64,000 nucleotides of DNA from Streptomyces sp. 135. Its GTDB lineage: Bacteria > Actinomycetota > Actinomycetes > Streptomycetales > Streptomycetaceae. The position numbers were made by a program, and so were the translations under genes. Of this stretch, positions 16,984 through 25,259 are shown in pieces; position 1 is the first letter of the stretch; every line of letters begins with the position of its first letter. The notes beneath the pieces are model-generated. The model was not told the origin of the DNA. It saw only the letters and a list, made by a program, of their open reading frames with translations, and ran no database searches. The stretch covers positions 5,456,001 through 5,520,000 of the forward strand of contig NZ_CP075691.1 of the NCBI RefSeq assembly GCF_020026305.1, read 5' to 3'.

Positions 16984-17156
16984 AAGACTTGCAGTGTGCG
17001 AAGGGCGTCGGGCACAAGTGCGGCACGGGCCAAAAAGCGTCGAGTCCGTGCTGTGATCGTGAACGCCGTGTGGCGCTGCACCGTAGTGCTGGATACTGCG
17101 GTCAGCCGTACTTGGTGACCGGTGCCGGACGCGGTGAGCTGGAGGGGACGGTTCGC

Positions 17157-19826
17157 GTGAGCGAGATACCAGCGAAGGCGACGGGGCCGCACGGGCCGTC
17201 GGGCGACGCGCAGACCGAGCGGCCGTCGGGCGATCCGGCGGCCGGCGGACCGGCCGGCGACGTGCCGGGCGAGGCCCCCGGCGACGTGCCGGCCGACGAG
17301 ACGTGGCACAGCAGTCCGCCCGGTTCGATCTACGACTACATCAAGGTCGCCTCGTTCTCGATCGGCCCCGACGGCCTCGTCGACCAGTGGAGCGCGCGCG
17401 CCGAGCGGCTCTTCGGCGTGCCCGCGCGCGACGCCGTCGGCAAGGACCCCATCGAGGCCTTCGTCCCCGCCGAGCTGCGCGCCGGCGGCTACCGCAAGAT
17501 GGCGGAGATCCTGGACGGACGGGAGTGGACGGGCGTCGTCCCCTTCCGTGTGCCCGGCGAGGACGGCGCCGGGGAATCCGGCCTGGAGGGCGTCGCCGAG
17601 GTCTACGTCATGCCGACCCGCACGGAGGACGGTGAGCGGGCCGCGGTCTGCATCGTCGTCGACGTCCGCGCGCTCCGGCAGATCGAGACGGACCTCGCCG
17701 CCTCGCAGGCCATTTTCGGCCAATCTCCCTTCGGCTTCCTGCTCTTCGGCACGGACCTGCGGGTCCAGCGTGCCAACCGCCGCTTCGCCGCCGTCTTCGG
17801 CGGTGGCACCGAGGACCACCGCGGCCGCACCGTCCACGACTACCTGCCGCGCCACGAGGCCGACCGCATGGCCGCCGCACTGAAGCGGGTCCTGGAGACC
17901 GGCGACTCCGTCACGGACATGCAGATCGTCGGCCCCGCGCCCGGCAGCAACGACCGCAGACACTGGTCGATCAACCTCTACCGCGTGCACAGCGGCTCCG
18001 GCCGCCCCATCGGGGTCGCGGGCATCGGCACCGACGTCACCCGGCGGCACGCCGCCGCCCGCGAGGCCGCCCACGCCCGCCGCAACCTCGCCCTCCTCAA
18101 CGAGGCGGGCGCCCGCATAGGGAACTCCCTCGACCTGGAGACGACCGCCAGGGAACTCCTCGACGTCGCCGTCCCCGGCTTCTGCGACCTCGCCTCCGTC
18201 GACCTGTACCAAGGCCTGCTCGCCGGTGACGAGACCCCACCGGGCCTCGCCGACGGCAGCGCGGAACTGCGCCGCGTGGCCTTCGCGAGCGCCGTCGCCG
18301 ACGCCCCGTTCCCGGAAGGGGGCGCGCCCGTCGACGTCGGCGCCGTGCACCGGTTCGCCTTCACCTCGCCCTGCGCCGACGCCCTGCGCGCGGCCCGGCC
18401 CCGGCTGACCACCGCGCGAGACGACGGCTCCGCGAGCCGCCTCACCGGCGGCCTCATCCAGTCGACGCTCGCCGTGCCGATGATCGCCCACGACACCGTG
18501 GTCGGCCTCGCCCAGTTCTCCCGTACGAAGGGCAGCGAACCCTTCGGTGAACGCGACCGCGCGCTCGCCGTCGAACTGGCCGCCCGCGCCGCCGTCTGCA
18601 TCGACAACGCCCGCCTCTACCGCCGCGAACACGAACGCGCGCTGATCCTGCAACGCTCCCTGCTGCCCCCCGGCGACCCCGAGGCGTCCGGCCTGGACAT
18701 CGCCTGCCGCTACCTGCCGGGCAACGCCGCCACGGAGGTGGGCGGCGACTGGTTCGATGTCATCGAGCTGCCGGGCCACCGCACCGCCCTGGTCGTCGGC
18801 GACGTCATGGGCCGCGGCCTGCGCGCCGCCGTCGCCATGGGGGAGCTGCGCACCGCCGTACGGACGCTGGCCCTGCTCGACCTGGAGCCCGCCGAGGTCC
18901 TCTCCGCCCTCGACGAGATCGCCCGCGGCCTCGGCAACCCCGCCGGGCCGCAGAACACCCGCGCGGCCCGCAAGGCGGCGGACGCGGACCTCAGCGAGGT
19001 CTACCTCGCCACCTGCGTCTACGCGGTCTACGACGCCGTCACCCGCCGCTGCACCTTCGCCAACGCGGGGCACCTGCCGCCCGCCCTGGTCGAGCCGGGA
19101 GACCCCGGGCAGGTCGCCCTCATGCTCGACGTCCCGCCCGGCCTGCCGCTCGGCGTCGGCGGCGAACCCTTCGAGGACGTGGAGGTCGAACTCCCCGAGG
19201 GAGCCCTCCTCGCGCTCTACACCGACGGCCTCGTCGAATCCCGCGACCACCCGCTGGACGAGGGGCTGAACGCGTTCGTACGCGCACTCGGCGACGCCCC
19301 GCCGGCCCTGGAGGACGTCTGCGACCACGTCCTGAACTCCCTCGACACCCACCACGGCGAGGACGACATCGCCCTGCTGATGGCCCGCGTCCAAGGGCTG
19401 CCGGCCGAGCACGTCGGCGACTGGACGCTGCCGCGCGACCCGAAGTCGGTGGGCCGCGCCCGTGAACTGGCCTGCGACCAGCTGCGCGCCTGGGACCTGG
19501 AACCGCTCTGCGACACGGCGGAACTGCTGGTCAGCGAACTCGTCACCAACGCCCTGCGGTACGGCGAGGGCGAGATCCGGCTGCGCCTCCTGCTTGACCG
19601 CACCCTGGTCTGCGAGGTCTGGGACGGCGGCTTCGTCCAGCCGCGCCGCCGCCGGGCACGCGACACCGACGAGGGCGGGCGCGGACTCCAGCTGGTCGGC
19701 CTGCTCAGCGCCGCGTGGGGCTCACGCAGGACCCCCCGGGGCAAGACGGTCTGGTTCGAACTCCCGCTGCCCGACGGGGAGACGGAGCCGATGGACGCGG
19801 CGGAGGCACTGCTCAGCCTGTTCTGA
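17157..19826 (+). CDS. PAS-PAS-GAF-PP2C(SpoIIE)-HATPase regulatory phosphatase
   Basis: An 889-residue soluble multi-domain regulator. An acidic Pro/Gly-rich N-terminus (1-55) leads to PAS1 (~59-175, ASFSIGPDGLVDQWS), PAS2 (~182-300, GQSPFGFLLFGTDLRVQRAN) and GAF (~308-490). The SpoIIE-type PP2C phosphatase (~498-750) has metal-site motifs GDWFD, GDVMGRG, NAGHLPP, TDGLVE and EDDIALL all present. A C-terminal HATPase_c (~760-880) has ELLVSELVTNALRYG and GGRGLQLV. Sensor, phosphatase and anti-sigma-type kinase are thus in one chain, a Streptomyces-style partner-switching module. GTG 17157 has GGAGGGG upstream. Signal and target are unknown. Confidence 0.92.
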   Translation: MSEIPAKATGPHGPSGDAQTERPSGDPAAGGPAGDVPGEAPGDVPADETWHSSPPGSIYDYIKVASFSIGPDGLVDQWSARAERLFGVPARDAVGKDPIEAFVPAELRAGGYRKMAEILDGREWTGVVPFRVPGEDGAGESGLEGVAEVYVMPTRTEDGERAAVCIVVDVRALRQIETDLAASQAIFGQSPFGFLLFGTDLRVQRANRRFAAVFGGGTEDHRGRTVHDYLPRHEADRMAAALKRVLETGDSVTDMQIVGPAPGSNDRRHWSINLYRVHSGSGRPIGVAGIGTDVTRRHAAAREAAHARRNLALLNEAGARIGNSLDLETTARELLDVAVPGFCDLASVDLYQGLLAGDETPPGLADGSAELRRVAFASAVADAPFPEGGAPVDVGAVHRFAFTSPCADALRAARPRLTTARDDGSASRLTGGLIQSTLAVPMIAHDTVVGLAQFSRTKGSEPFGERDRALAVELAARAAVCIDNARLYRREHERALILQRSLLPPGDPEASGLDIACRYLPGNAATEVGGDWFDVIELPGHRTALVVGDVMGRGLRAAVAMGELRTAVRTLALLDLEPAEVLSALDEIARGLGNPAGPQNTRAARKAADADLSEVYLATCVYAVYDAVTRRCTFANAGHLPPALVEPGDPGQVALMLDVPPGLPLGVGGEPFEDVEVELPEGALLALYTDGLVESRDHPLDEGLNAFVRALGDAPPALEDVCDHVLNSLDTHHGEDDIALLMARVQGLPAEHVGDWTLPRDPKSVGRARELACDQLRAWDLEPLCDTAELLVSELVTNALRYGEGEIRLRLLLDRTLVCEVWDGGFVQPRRRRARDTDEGGRGLQLVGLLSAAWGSRRTPRGKTVWFELPLPDGETEPMDAAEALLSLF

Positions 19827-19837
19827 CCCCGCGGGAT

Positions 19838-20551
19838 TCAGGTGGTCGACTTGAGGGCGGCGAAGCGGGCATCGACCTCCGCCGCGTCGCCGAGGCCCTC
19901 CAGCTCCTCGAACTGCCCGTCGAGCGAGGACGCGGCGAGCTCTTGCCTGCCGAACGCCCGCGCCTCCTCGCGCCGCACCTTCTCCTCGAAGCGGCTCAGC
20001 TCGCTGCTCGGGTCCAGCACGTCGATGGTCGCGGCGGCGTCCATCATCCGGTTCTGCGCCTGCGCGGTCTTGGCGCGCGCCACCAACTGGTCGCGGCGCG
20101 AGCGCAGATCGGCCAGTTTCGTCTTCATCCGGTCGAGCCCCGACCTGAGCCGGTCCACGACCTCGGTCTGCGAGGCGATGACCGGCTCCGCGGCCTGTGC
20201 CTCCTTCTCGCACTGGAGCTGACGCCCGAGGGCCACCTTGGCGAGCCGGTCGAACCGGTCCGCCTCGCCCGCGCTCCCGGCCGCCCGCAGCTCGTCCGCC
20301 TTCCGGCTCGCCGCGAGCGCCTTGCCGCCCCACTCGGCGGCCGCGTCGCGGTCCTCCCGGTGGTCCTGCTCCAGCATCCGCAGATTGCCGATGGTGGTCG
20401 CGACCGCCTCCTCGGCCTCCGCGATGTTGTTCGTGTAGTCGCGGATCAACTGGTCGAGCATCTTCTGCGGATCCTCGGCCTGGTCGAGGAGCGCGTTGAC
20501 GTTCGCCTTGGCGAGCTGGGTGACACGGCCGAGGATGGTCTGCTTCGTCAT
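19838..20551 (-). CDS. pspA: PspA/IM30 family membrane-stress protein
   Basis: A 237-residue, almost wholly helical coiled-coil protein of the PspA/Vipp1 family. The amphipathic start MTKQTILGRVTQLAKANVNA is followed by the signature LLDQAEDPQKMLDQLIRDY. These proteins coat and stabilise stressed membranes. The start has AAGGAGG 8 bases upstream. It lies 81 bp downstream of the TPM-domain gene on the same strand, a pairing consistent with envelope maintenance. It converges on the PP2C gene with an 11-bp gap. Confidence 0.9.
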   Translation of the reverse strand: MTKQTILGRVTQLAKANVNALLDQAEDPQKMLDQLIRDYTNNIAEAEEAVATTIGNLRMLEQDHREDRDAAAEWGGKALAASRKADELRAAGSAGEADRFDRLAKVALGRQLQCEKEAQAAEPVIASQTEVVDRLRSGLDRMKTKLADLRSRRDQLVARAKTAQAQNRMMDAAATIDVLDPSSELSRFEEKVRREEARAFGRQELAASSLDGQFEELEGLGDAAEVDARFAALKSTT

Positions 20552-20632
20552 GGCCTGGTCCTCCTTGTCCGAGTATGAAGCTGCTGGTGGTGAGGCCGAC
20601 GGGGCTTTTCCGTAAGCGGGGCGGAGCGGTCC

Positions 20633-22738
20633 TCAGAACCTGCCGCCCCCGCCCCTGCGCCCCCGCGTCCCCCCGCCGCCGAAGCTCCCGGGCCCGGGAC
20701 CACCGCCGAACCCCCCGCCTCCGTAGCCGCCGCCCGCGCGGCCCATGCCGCCGAACAGCTCGCCCAGGATGATGCCGCCGAGAACCGCGCCGCCCATGCC
20801 CCCGCCGCGGCCGCCGCCCGGGCCGGGACCTCCGTACGGATTGCCGTAGCCCCGCACGTCGCGCTCGGCGAGCTGATGGGCCTGGCGGGCCAGCGCGTCC
20901 GCCTGCTGCGCCGCGGCGAGCGCGGCCGTCGCGTCGCCGTCGTCGGCACCGGCGGCACCGTCCTGGAGTGCCTCCGCCCGCGCGAGGTGCCGCCCGCCTC
21001 GGCCAGGCGGGTCCTCGCCTCACTGGCGACGGCGCCGCGGTGCGTGGTGACGTAGTCCGTGGCCGCCCTGACGGCGCTGCGGGCGGTGAGCAGGGCCTGC
21101 CCCAGCAGGTCGCGGGAGCGCCGGTCGGCGACCTCGCGCCCCGGGCGCCCGCCAGCGCCGCGTCGAGCGCCGCGTCGGCCTCCTCCACGCGGCGCAGGGC
21201 CGCGATCGGGTCGCAGGGCCCCGCGGCCAGTTGGCCCTGCACTCGGCGACCACGGCCTCCGCCCGCGCGATACGGCCCCGCAGGTCCGCCGTGGGCACCC
21301 CCGCCGCGGTCCCTTCGAGCAGCCCCCGAGCGTCGGCGAGGTCGGTCCCGGTCTCGGTGAGCGCGCCGGGCAGCCGCTCGGCGGCCGCCGCGAGCTCCCC
21401 GGCGAGGCGCTCGACGGCGGCCACGAACGTGCCCGCCTGGTCGACCGCGCCCTCCGCCGCGCGCAGATGGACGGCGGCCACACCGCTCTCGCCCGCGTCG
21501 AGCGACTGCCGGGCCCGGTTGAGGTGGGTGGTGGCGAAGAGGAGGCGGTCCTTGGCCTGCTCGACATGGCCGACCACGCCCGCGACGGCGCTCGGCGCGT
21601 ACGTCCGGCGCAGCGCCGCGAGGCCCTCATCGGCCGTGCCGGTCCGCGCCGCGACCTGACGAAACACCGTCTCGGCCTGCGCAAGGGCCTGCGGGGCGTT
21701 CTTCTCCAGGGAACGCAGCTCGTCGAAGGCGGCCGTCTCCGCGTCCAGGCGGCGGTCGGCCTCCGTGCAGCGCGCGATGATCTCGTCCAGCATGCGGCGC
21801 CGGGTCGCCTCGTCCTCGCCGTAGGCGTCGTCGAGCTCCTGCCGCAGCCGGAAGGCCGCCGTCAGCTCCGAACGGGCGTACGCGAGCGCCTCACCGAACG
21901 GCTTGACCGCGCCCTCGCCGAACTGGGCGGTCGCGAACCCCAGTTCCTCGGTGCTGGTGCGGATCGCGTCGTCCGTCTCGACCAGCAGCAGCCGTGCCTT
22001 CTTGTCGAGTTCGTCGAGGCGGGGGAGCGGGGTGAGGCCGGTACCCGCGCCACGGCCCCAGCCGGGCGTCGTACGCGTCGCGGCCCGCCTCCTGCGCCGC
22101 CGGTGGGCGACCAGCGCGGCGGCCCCGACCACACCCGCCACCACCACGGGCAGCACGAGGTCACCGGCCACCGAGTCGTCGCGCCCACCGGGATCGGCCG
22201 GACCGGGGGTGACCGACGGCGTCGGCGCGGGCCGCCCCGCGAGGACCGCGCGGTAGCCGTTCGCGGCGCCGATGGCCGCCCCGGCCCAGTCGTTCTCCCG
22301 CAGGGCGGGCCGGATGGCGGTGGTGGCCACCTCCTGGAGCTGGGCGTCACTGAGCCGGGAGGCGTCGTCCACGGAGTAGGCGAACTGCCGGTCGTGGGTG
22401 GCCACGGCGAGCAGCACGTCGTCCAGGCCGAGGCCGTTGCGCCCGGCGGTGGCGTCCGCCCAGCTCTGCGCGGAACGGCCGGAGAAGTCACGTACGTAGA
22501 CGACGAAGAGCTGCACGCCCCGGTCGTCATAGAGCCGGTCGAGGGCCTGCTCCGCGGCGTCCGCGCGCTCACCGAGGGCGTCCACCCTGTCGGTGATCTG
22601 GCCGGTGCGGGAGAGCGTGACGGGGTCCTCCGCGAAGGCCGGCCAAGGACACAGCAGAGGGAACCAGGCGAGCAGCGCGGCCACGGCGACCGCGACTGCC
22701 CGCGCGGGCAGCCGCGGGGACGGCGTCACAGGCGTCAC
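20633..22738 (-). pseudogene. TPM-domain (TLP18.3/Psb32/MOLO-1) membrane protein, three frameshifts
   Basis: It codes for a signal peptide (PARAVAVAVAALLAWFPLL), a TPM domain (QLFVVYVRDFSGRSAQSWAD, LAVATHDRQFAYSVDD), one membrane helix with a KR-rich stop, a long coiled coil, and a Gly-rich tail (GYGNPYGGPGPGGGRGGG). The frame breaks at about 21235, 21140 and 20995. After each break the protein continues in the next frame: QLAAGPCDPIAALRRVEEAD, REVADRRSRDLLGQALLTAR, then RHLARAEALQDGAAG. Each is explained by one missing base in a G/C run, and the net loss of three returns to the first frame. GTG 22738 is the likely start. It may be real decay or sequence error; pspA follows. Confidence 0.75.
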
Positions 22739-22903
22739 ATGGGCGAGCGTAGGTCGGCCTCCGGGCCGCCGCGACCGGACGGCGGCCCTCTGAAGGCGGT
22801 CCCCTGGAGGAGGCCCCGCCGCCGGAGGCACCAGCACGGCGGACGCGTACGGTGACCCGGTGCGGGACGCTTCGAGGGGCGGCCGGAAGAGGAAGGGGCG
22901 CAG

Positions 22904-23593
22904 GTGGGAGGGGTCTGGACGGGGGTGCGGGAGCGGGTGCTCGCCCTGCGCTCCGCGCCGTACCGCAAGGCGGTGTTCGGCGCCGAGTTCCATGAGTACG
23001 GCCATGGCTTCGCGCTCCTGCCCGTGCTGACGCGGGAGCAGGTGGCCGCGGTCGAACGGCACCGCGGCGTGGCGTTCCCCGCGGAGTACCGCGGCTTCCT
23101 GCTGGAGGTCGGCGCGGGCGGCGCCGGACCCGACTACGGCCTGTTCCCCGTGCGCCCGGTCGGGCCCGACACACCGCCCGCGACGCCCCACGGCGCGCGC
23201 CCCTTCCGCCCCGAGCGCACCCGGGAGCTCGCGGACCACCAGGACGCGGAGCCGTCGCGCGCGGCGTACGGCGGCACACCGCAGGACGAGGCACGGTTCC
23301 GCCGCGACCATCACGCCTGGGACCGGCGCGAGGACGAGCTCCTTGAGATCCTGACCGAGGGCACGCTGTGCGTGGGCGAGCAGGGCTGCGGCTATTACAC
23401 GCTGCTGGCCCTCACAGGGCCCGAGCGCGGCACGATGTGGCACGACGCGAGAGCGGCGGCCGAGGGCGTGGTCCCCGTCCAGTTCGTCGGCAGGCCCGGC
23501 CGCGTCACGTTCGCCGCCTGGTACCTCCACTGGCTGAACCGCGCGGAACGCCAAGCGACGCGGTCCCCCGGGATCACCCACGCCACCCCCTAG
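22904..23593 (+). CDS. SMI1/KNR4 (SUKH) family protein
   Basis: A 229-residue SUKH-superfamily protein, with the domain signature LTREQVAAVERHRGVAFPAE followed by YRGFLLEVGAGGAGPDYGLF and a late GCGYYTLLALTGPERGTMW strand. SUKH proteins are often immunity proteins against toxic nucleases or deaminases, but many in Streptomyces stand alone. No toxin gene is adjacent. GTG 22904 has GAGGAAGGGG upstream. It is divergent from the TPM gene and converges on the lipase gene. Confidence 0.8.
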   Translation: MGGVWTGVRERVLALRSAPYRKAVFGAEFHEYGHGFALLPVLTREQVAAVERHRGVAFPAEYRGFLLEVGAGGAGPDYGLFPVRPVGPDTPPATPHGARPFRPERTRELADHQDAEPSRAAYGGTPQDEARFRRDHHAWDRREDELLEILTEGTLCVGEQGCGYYTLLALTGPERGTMWHDARAAAEGVVPVQFVGRPGRVTFAAWYLHWLNRAERQATRSPGITHATP

Positions 23594-23618
23594 CCGCCGG
23601 ACGCCCGCTCACGGCACG

Positions 23619-24809
23619 TCAGCCGGCGAACACCACCTCCGGCCAGCGCTCCGAGGGCCGCTCCAGGAGCCCGTCGTCCTCCCCCTTCAGCCACCGGTCG
23701 AAGAACGAGACCACATACGCGCGCTGTGCCGCCACCGCCCGCTCCGGGACGACCGTGCCTATGTGCTCCTCGACGGTCGCGCGGTCCACCCCGGCCCGGG
23801 GCAGCAGCGCGGCCAGGTCGGTGTACGTCTGGTGCTTGGCACCCCGCAGCGTGAGGTTCCGCTTCCAGCCGGTGCTGTGGGTCCAGAAGGACCGCCACGA
23901 CGGCTCGGTCGTACGGTCGCTTCCCTCGCGGCCCATCAGCAGGAAGGGGCGGTCAAGGCCGTGCCGTGCGACCGGCAGCAGGTTCGTGCCGTCGGGCTCG
24001 GGGTTGAACTCCAGCGTGCCGTCCAGGTCGACGCCCGCCTTGACCCTGCGGTCCTCGTACATCGTCTGGGCGGCGCAGACCCCGCCCGCGGACTGTCCGA
24101 CCATGCCGACGCGGCTCCGGTCGACGATCGCGGACAGGCCGTGCGGGAGCGAGCCGAGGCGGTCGAGGACGAACGTCGAGTCGGCGGCCCGGACCCCGAG
24201 GACCTTCTTGAGCAGGGCGGACATGGTGCCCTCGCGCTGCGCCTTCGCGAGGGCCTCCAGCAGCGGTTCGTTGCCCTTGACCGAGCCGTCGGGGAACTGC
24301 ACGCCGGGGCTCTCGTAGGTGTGGTCGACGGTCACCACGACATAGCCGCGGCTCGCCAACTCCTCCACCAGCGTGGTGCCCCAGGTGCGCGGGTCGCCCG
24401 CGCCCGCCGCGTACAGCAGGACGGGGCGCCGCCCGCCTCGGATGGCCGCCGCCGCTCCCTTCCCGGCATGCGTCCGCAGGGCGGCGAAGTCGAGGGCGCC
24501 CCGCGGGATGCCGTGCGGCGCGGTGGCGTCCCAGCGGGCGGCGGCGCCCGGCGCCATGTAGGGCGCGCGGCGGTGCCCTCCGCCGGGGCCGGGCGCGGCC
24601 GGATACCAGACGTCGACCATCAGCTCGCGATACGGCAGCGCGGGCACCCACGGGTCGGGTCGTGACCGGTCGACGAGCCGGGCGGATACGGTCCCGATCG
24701 CGAACGGGCCGGTCGGTGCGGGCAACCGGACCCCCGCACCGGTGGGGGGCGCGGCGGTGGCGGACGTCGGCAGCAGACCCGCCGCGAGCCCGGCGGCCGC
24801 GAGCCGCAT
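23619..24809 (-). CDS. Secreted alpha/beta-hydrolase, PAF-acetylhydrolase/lipase-like
   Basis: A 396-residue hydrolase of the platelet-activating-factor acetylhydrolase II-like family. It starts at ATG 24809 with a signal peptide (RLAAAGLAAGLLPTSATAA). The nucleophile elbow is GQSAGG with Ser240, the acid is in DLDGTLEFNP, and the catalytic His follows in GAKHQTYTD. GAGG lies about 10 bases upstream of the start. Substrates in the family are short-chain or oxidised phospholipids and esters. It lies just downstream of the truncated sdhB on the same strand, but its own leader lies between them. Confidence 0.85.
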   Translation of the reverse strand: MRLAAAGLAAGLLPTSATAAPPTGAGVRLPAPTGPFAIGTVSARLVDRSRPDPWVPALPYRELMVDVWYPAAPGPGGGHRRAPYMAPGAAARWDATAPHGIPRGALDFAALRTHAGKGAAAAIRGGRRPVLLYAAGAGDPRTWGTTLVEELASRGYVVVTVDHTYESPGVQFPDGSVKGNEPLLEALAKAQREGTMSALLKKVLGVRAADSTFVLDRLGSLPHGLSAIVDRSRVGMVGQSAGGVCAAQTMYEDRRVKAGVDLDGTLEFNPEPDGTNLLPVARHGLDRPFLLMGREGSDRTTEPSWRSFWTHSTGWKRNLTLRGAKHQTYTDLAALLPRAGVDRATVEEHIGTVVPERAVAAQRAYVVSFFDRWLKGEDDGLLERPSERWPEVVFAG

Positions 24810-24965
24810 CCGTGATCGACCCTCGCGACGAAGGGGATCCGCGGCCGCCGGACCTCCGCCGCGCCAGACCCCGCGCGCCCGTACGGATCGACGGCACCTC
24901 GAAGCGCACGCTCGGCAGCCTCGAAGCGGCACTCGGATGCGAACTCATTCGTCCACGCCGCCTCT

Positions 24966-25259
24966 TCAGCCGAGGTCACCGTCCCGACCAACCCTCACCG
25001 TGATGACCTCGTCGCGCCCGAAGACCGACATGCGCGTCATGCACATCAGCCTCGGCCTGCCGTTGATCTCCGCCGAGCACGAACCGCACTTGCCCGCCTT
25101 GCAGTTCCACCGCACGGCGAGGTCGGGTGCCTGGGTGGCCTGGAGGCGGTGGATGATGTCGAGGACGACCTCGCCCTCGTTGACCTCGACCTCGAAGTCC
25201 GCCAGGCCGCCACCGCCGACGTCCCCGCGCCAGACCTTGAACCGCGCGCCGTACGAACT
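24966..25259 (-). pseudogene. sdhB: sdhB 5' fragment: [2Fe-2S] domain only
   Basis: It encodes YGARFKVWRGD, VVLDIIHRLQATQAPDLAVR and the cluster loop WNCKAGKCGSCSAEINGRPR, then MTRMSVFGRDEVITV, where the family reads on for ~150 more residues. Here nine unrelated codons lead to a stop. The C-terminal domain with the [4Fe-4S] and [3Fe-4S] cysteines is missing, and none of it is found down to the lipase gene. No own start codon or ribosome site is visible, because the frame is fused to sdhA. Electron transfer to quinone would be impossible with this subunit alone. Confidence 0.78.

Noticed and set aside
16980..19412. 810-codon minus-strand open frame
   Set aside because: Lies opposite the PAS-GAF-PP2C gene; composition is typical of antisense frames.
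22904..23593. SUKH protein considered as immunity protein of a toxin system
   Set aside because: No secreted toxin, nuclease or deaminase gene is adjacent.
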